Notes under the pieces: model-generated
What the model was told of the DNA's origin: nothing
Database searches by the model: none
Seen by the model: the letters and a program-made list of their open reading frames with translations, nothing else
From: Pedobacter borealis DSM 19626
Lineage (GTDB): Bacteria > Bacteroidota > Bacteroidia > Sphingobacteriales > Sphingobacteriaceae
Length of the DNA: 32,221 bases
NCBI RefSeq assembly: GCF_000708285.2
Contig: NZ_JAUG01000058.1
Span: 1 to 32,221, forward strand
Reading direction: 5' to 3'
Made by a program: the position numbers and the translations under genes
Shown here: positions 31,420-32,221 of the stretch, piece after piece
Layout: each line of letters opens with the position of its first letter
Position numbering within the stretch: position 1 is the first letter of the stretch

Positions 31420-32094
31420 ATGCCCGAAGGCCCATCAATTGTAATACTAAAAGATTTAATCAAAGCGCTCCATTTGGGTAAACCTGAAGTACTGGAAGTA
31501 GCAGGCAATGCAAATTTCGACAAGGATAGATTGCTCCATGAAAAGATCCAGGATTTTAAGAGCTGGGGTAAACATTTCCTGATCTGTTTTAACGATTTCA
31601 CCATCCGTATTCATTTTATGCTATTTGGCAGTTATTTAATTAATGAGCGTAAAAAAGCGCCATTAAAATTGGGACTGATCTTTAAAAAAGATGAATTAAA
31701 CTTTTATACCTGCAAAGTTGACCTCCTGGAAGGAAACGTTAAAAAACATTACCACTGGGAAAACGATGTAATGGCTGATGAGTGGAACGGCAATGCAGCT
31801 ATTAAAAAGTTAAAAGAAAAACCCCAGGCATTGGTTTGCGACGTATTGCTGGATCAACAGATTTTTAGTGGAGTGGGTAATATTATTAAAAACGAGGTCT
31901 TATACCGCACGCGTATGCATCCATTAACCAAAGTTGAAAATTTACCACTTGTAAAACTAAAGGCACTAGTTAAGGAAGCCAGAAATTATAGTTTTGATTT
32001 TTTAAAATGGAAAAAGGAAAATACATTAAGTAAGCATTGGGAAGTATATAGTAACCTGAGTTCGATTATTAAATCTCATTTTGTGGCGTTTTAA
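31420..32094 (+). CDS. Fpg/Nei-like DNA glycosylase, C-terminally truncated
   Basis: This 224-residue protein starts MPEGPSIV, with the catalytic Pro2 and Glu3 of the Fpg/Nei family. The beta-sandwich core follows (SWGKHFLICF, IRIHFMLFGSY), then the H2TH region with LDQQIFSGVGNIIKNEVLYR. It then reads KHWEVY (to residue 210), after which relatives continue into a CxxC...CxxC zinc finger. Here 14 unrelated residues (SNLSSIIKSHFVAF) and a stop follow. The zinc finger helps DNA binding, so activity may be impaired. The break coincides with the inverted-repeat arm at 32052-32066, and the final codons lie in the terminal repeat. Some relatives use zincless fingers, but no such element is visible here. 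Confidence 0.85.
   Translation: MPEGPSIVILKDLIKALHLGKPEVLEVAGNANFDKDRLLHEKIQDFKSWGKHFLICFNDFTIRIHFMLFGSYLINERKKAPLKLGLIFKKDELNFYTCKVDLLEGNVKKHYHWENDVMADEWNGNAAIKKLKEKPQALVCDVLLDQQIFSGVGNIIKNEVLYRTRMHPLTKVENLPLVKLKALVKEARNYSFDFLKWKKENTLSKHWEVYSNLSSIIKSHFVAF
32052..32066. repeat. Terminal inverted-repeat arm whose partner is at 153-167
   Basis: TAACCTGAGTTCGAT begins 2-3 bases after the last glycosylase codon that still looks family-like (Tyr210, ending at 32049). The arm therefore coincides with the point where the protein departs from its family, as expected for an insertion boundary. Confidence 0.7.
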
Positions 32095-32221
32095 TCAAGT
32101 TTTCTGTTAAGACGGTCGTCACCCTGAATTTATTTCAGGGTCTTTCACGCTAAAAAGATGCTGAAATAAATTCAGCAGGACGATAAAGCGGGATTAGGCG
32201 TAAATAAGATATAATTTTCAG
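32079..32221. repeat. Right copy of exact 143-bp terminal direct repeat
   Basis: This copy is identical to bases 1-143. Its first 16 bases encode the last codons and the TAA stop of the Fpg/Nei-like gene. It contains a second copy of the two-palindrome element seen at 40-106. Confidence 0.97.

Noticed and set aside
1..32221. Interpretation as a plasmid or phage because the ends match
   Set aside because: No replication, partition, mobilisation, integrase or virion gene is present, and the content is chromosomal housekeeping. The matching ends are better explained by assembly or by a dispersed repeat.

Overview
The window looks like chromosomal DNA of a low-GC Bacteroidota bacterium, most likely Sphingobacteriaceae and Pedobacter-like. 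The reasons are: TAnnTTTG-type -7 promoter boxes upstream of many genes, family content typical of that group (tandem DUF3857 transglutaminase proteins, DUF2975 plus a small XRE regulator, exonuclease fused to DUF3820, GNAT-nitrilase fusion), and intergenic spaces full of short dispersed palindromes. I see no rRNA, tRNA, CRISPR array, transposase, integrase, phage or plasmid replication gene.

Layout. 1-290: palindromic repeats. 290-5271: a B12-binding radical SAM protein, a secreted protein of unknown role, a DUF433/DUF5615 toxin-antitoxin-like pair and a HI0933-type flavoprotein. 5326-7084: purK-purE, the two steps from AIR to CAIR in purine synthesis. 7334-8191: a DUF2975 membrane protein with an XRE regulator. 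8292-11593: a YqgE/AlgH protein, pdxH, a 3-hydroxyacyl-CoA dehydrogenase and ruvB. 11594-12234: repeats and a GxxExxY gene broken by one stop codon. 12235-15082: a GNAT-nitrilase fusion, a small membrane protein and queG. 15110-15696: a DUF2281/PIN toxin-antitoxin pair. 15861-22832: a secreted M1-like peptidase, a DnaQ-like exonuclease and two tandem DUF3857/transglutaminase proteins. 23007-24696: a 40-residue membrane protein, an L,D-transpeptidase-like protein and an unrecognised protein. 24900-29958: topoisomerase III, an SF1B helicase and a HipA-like kinase/DUF3037 pair. 30490-32094: small proteins, a KTSC protein and an Fpg/Nei-type glycosylase lacking its C-terminal zinc finger.

Themes. 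Three two-gene sets have toxin-antitoxin or TA-like architecture (DUF433/DUF5615, DUF2281/PIN, HipA-like/DUF3037). Several DNA repair or processing functions occur (ruvB, topB, SF1B helicase, DnaQ-like exonuclease, Nei-like glycosylase), but they are not arranged as one system. At least five genes have a TAnnTTTG box only 4-7 nt before the start codon, implying leaderless or nearly leaderless transcripts. These boxes also settle several start codons.

The most notable structure is at the window edges. The first 143 bases are repeated exactly as the last 143 bases. A 15-base sequence just outside the right copy (32052-32066) has its exact reverse complement just inside the left copy (153-167). 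The glycosylase loses family similarity at that same right-hand boundary. Either this is a circularised contig, or the same palindromic element sits at both ends of a chromosomal segment and one copy truncated the glycosylase gene. A second repeat-into-gene event appears at purE, whose N-terminus is translated from a palindromic repeat.
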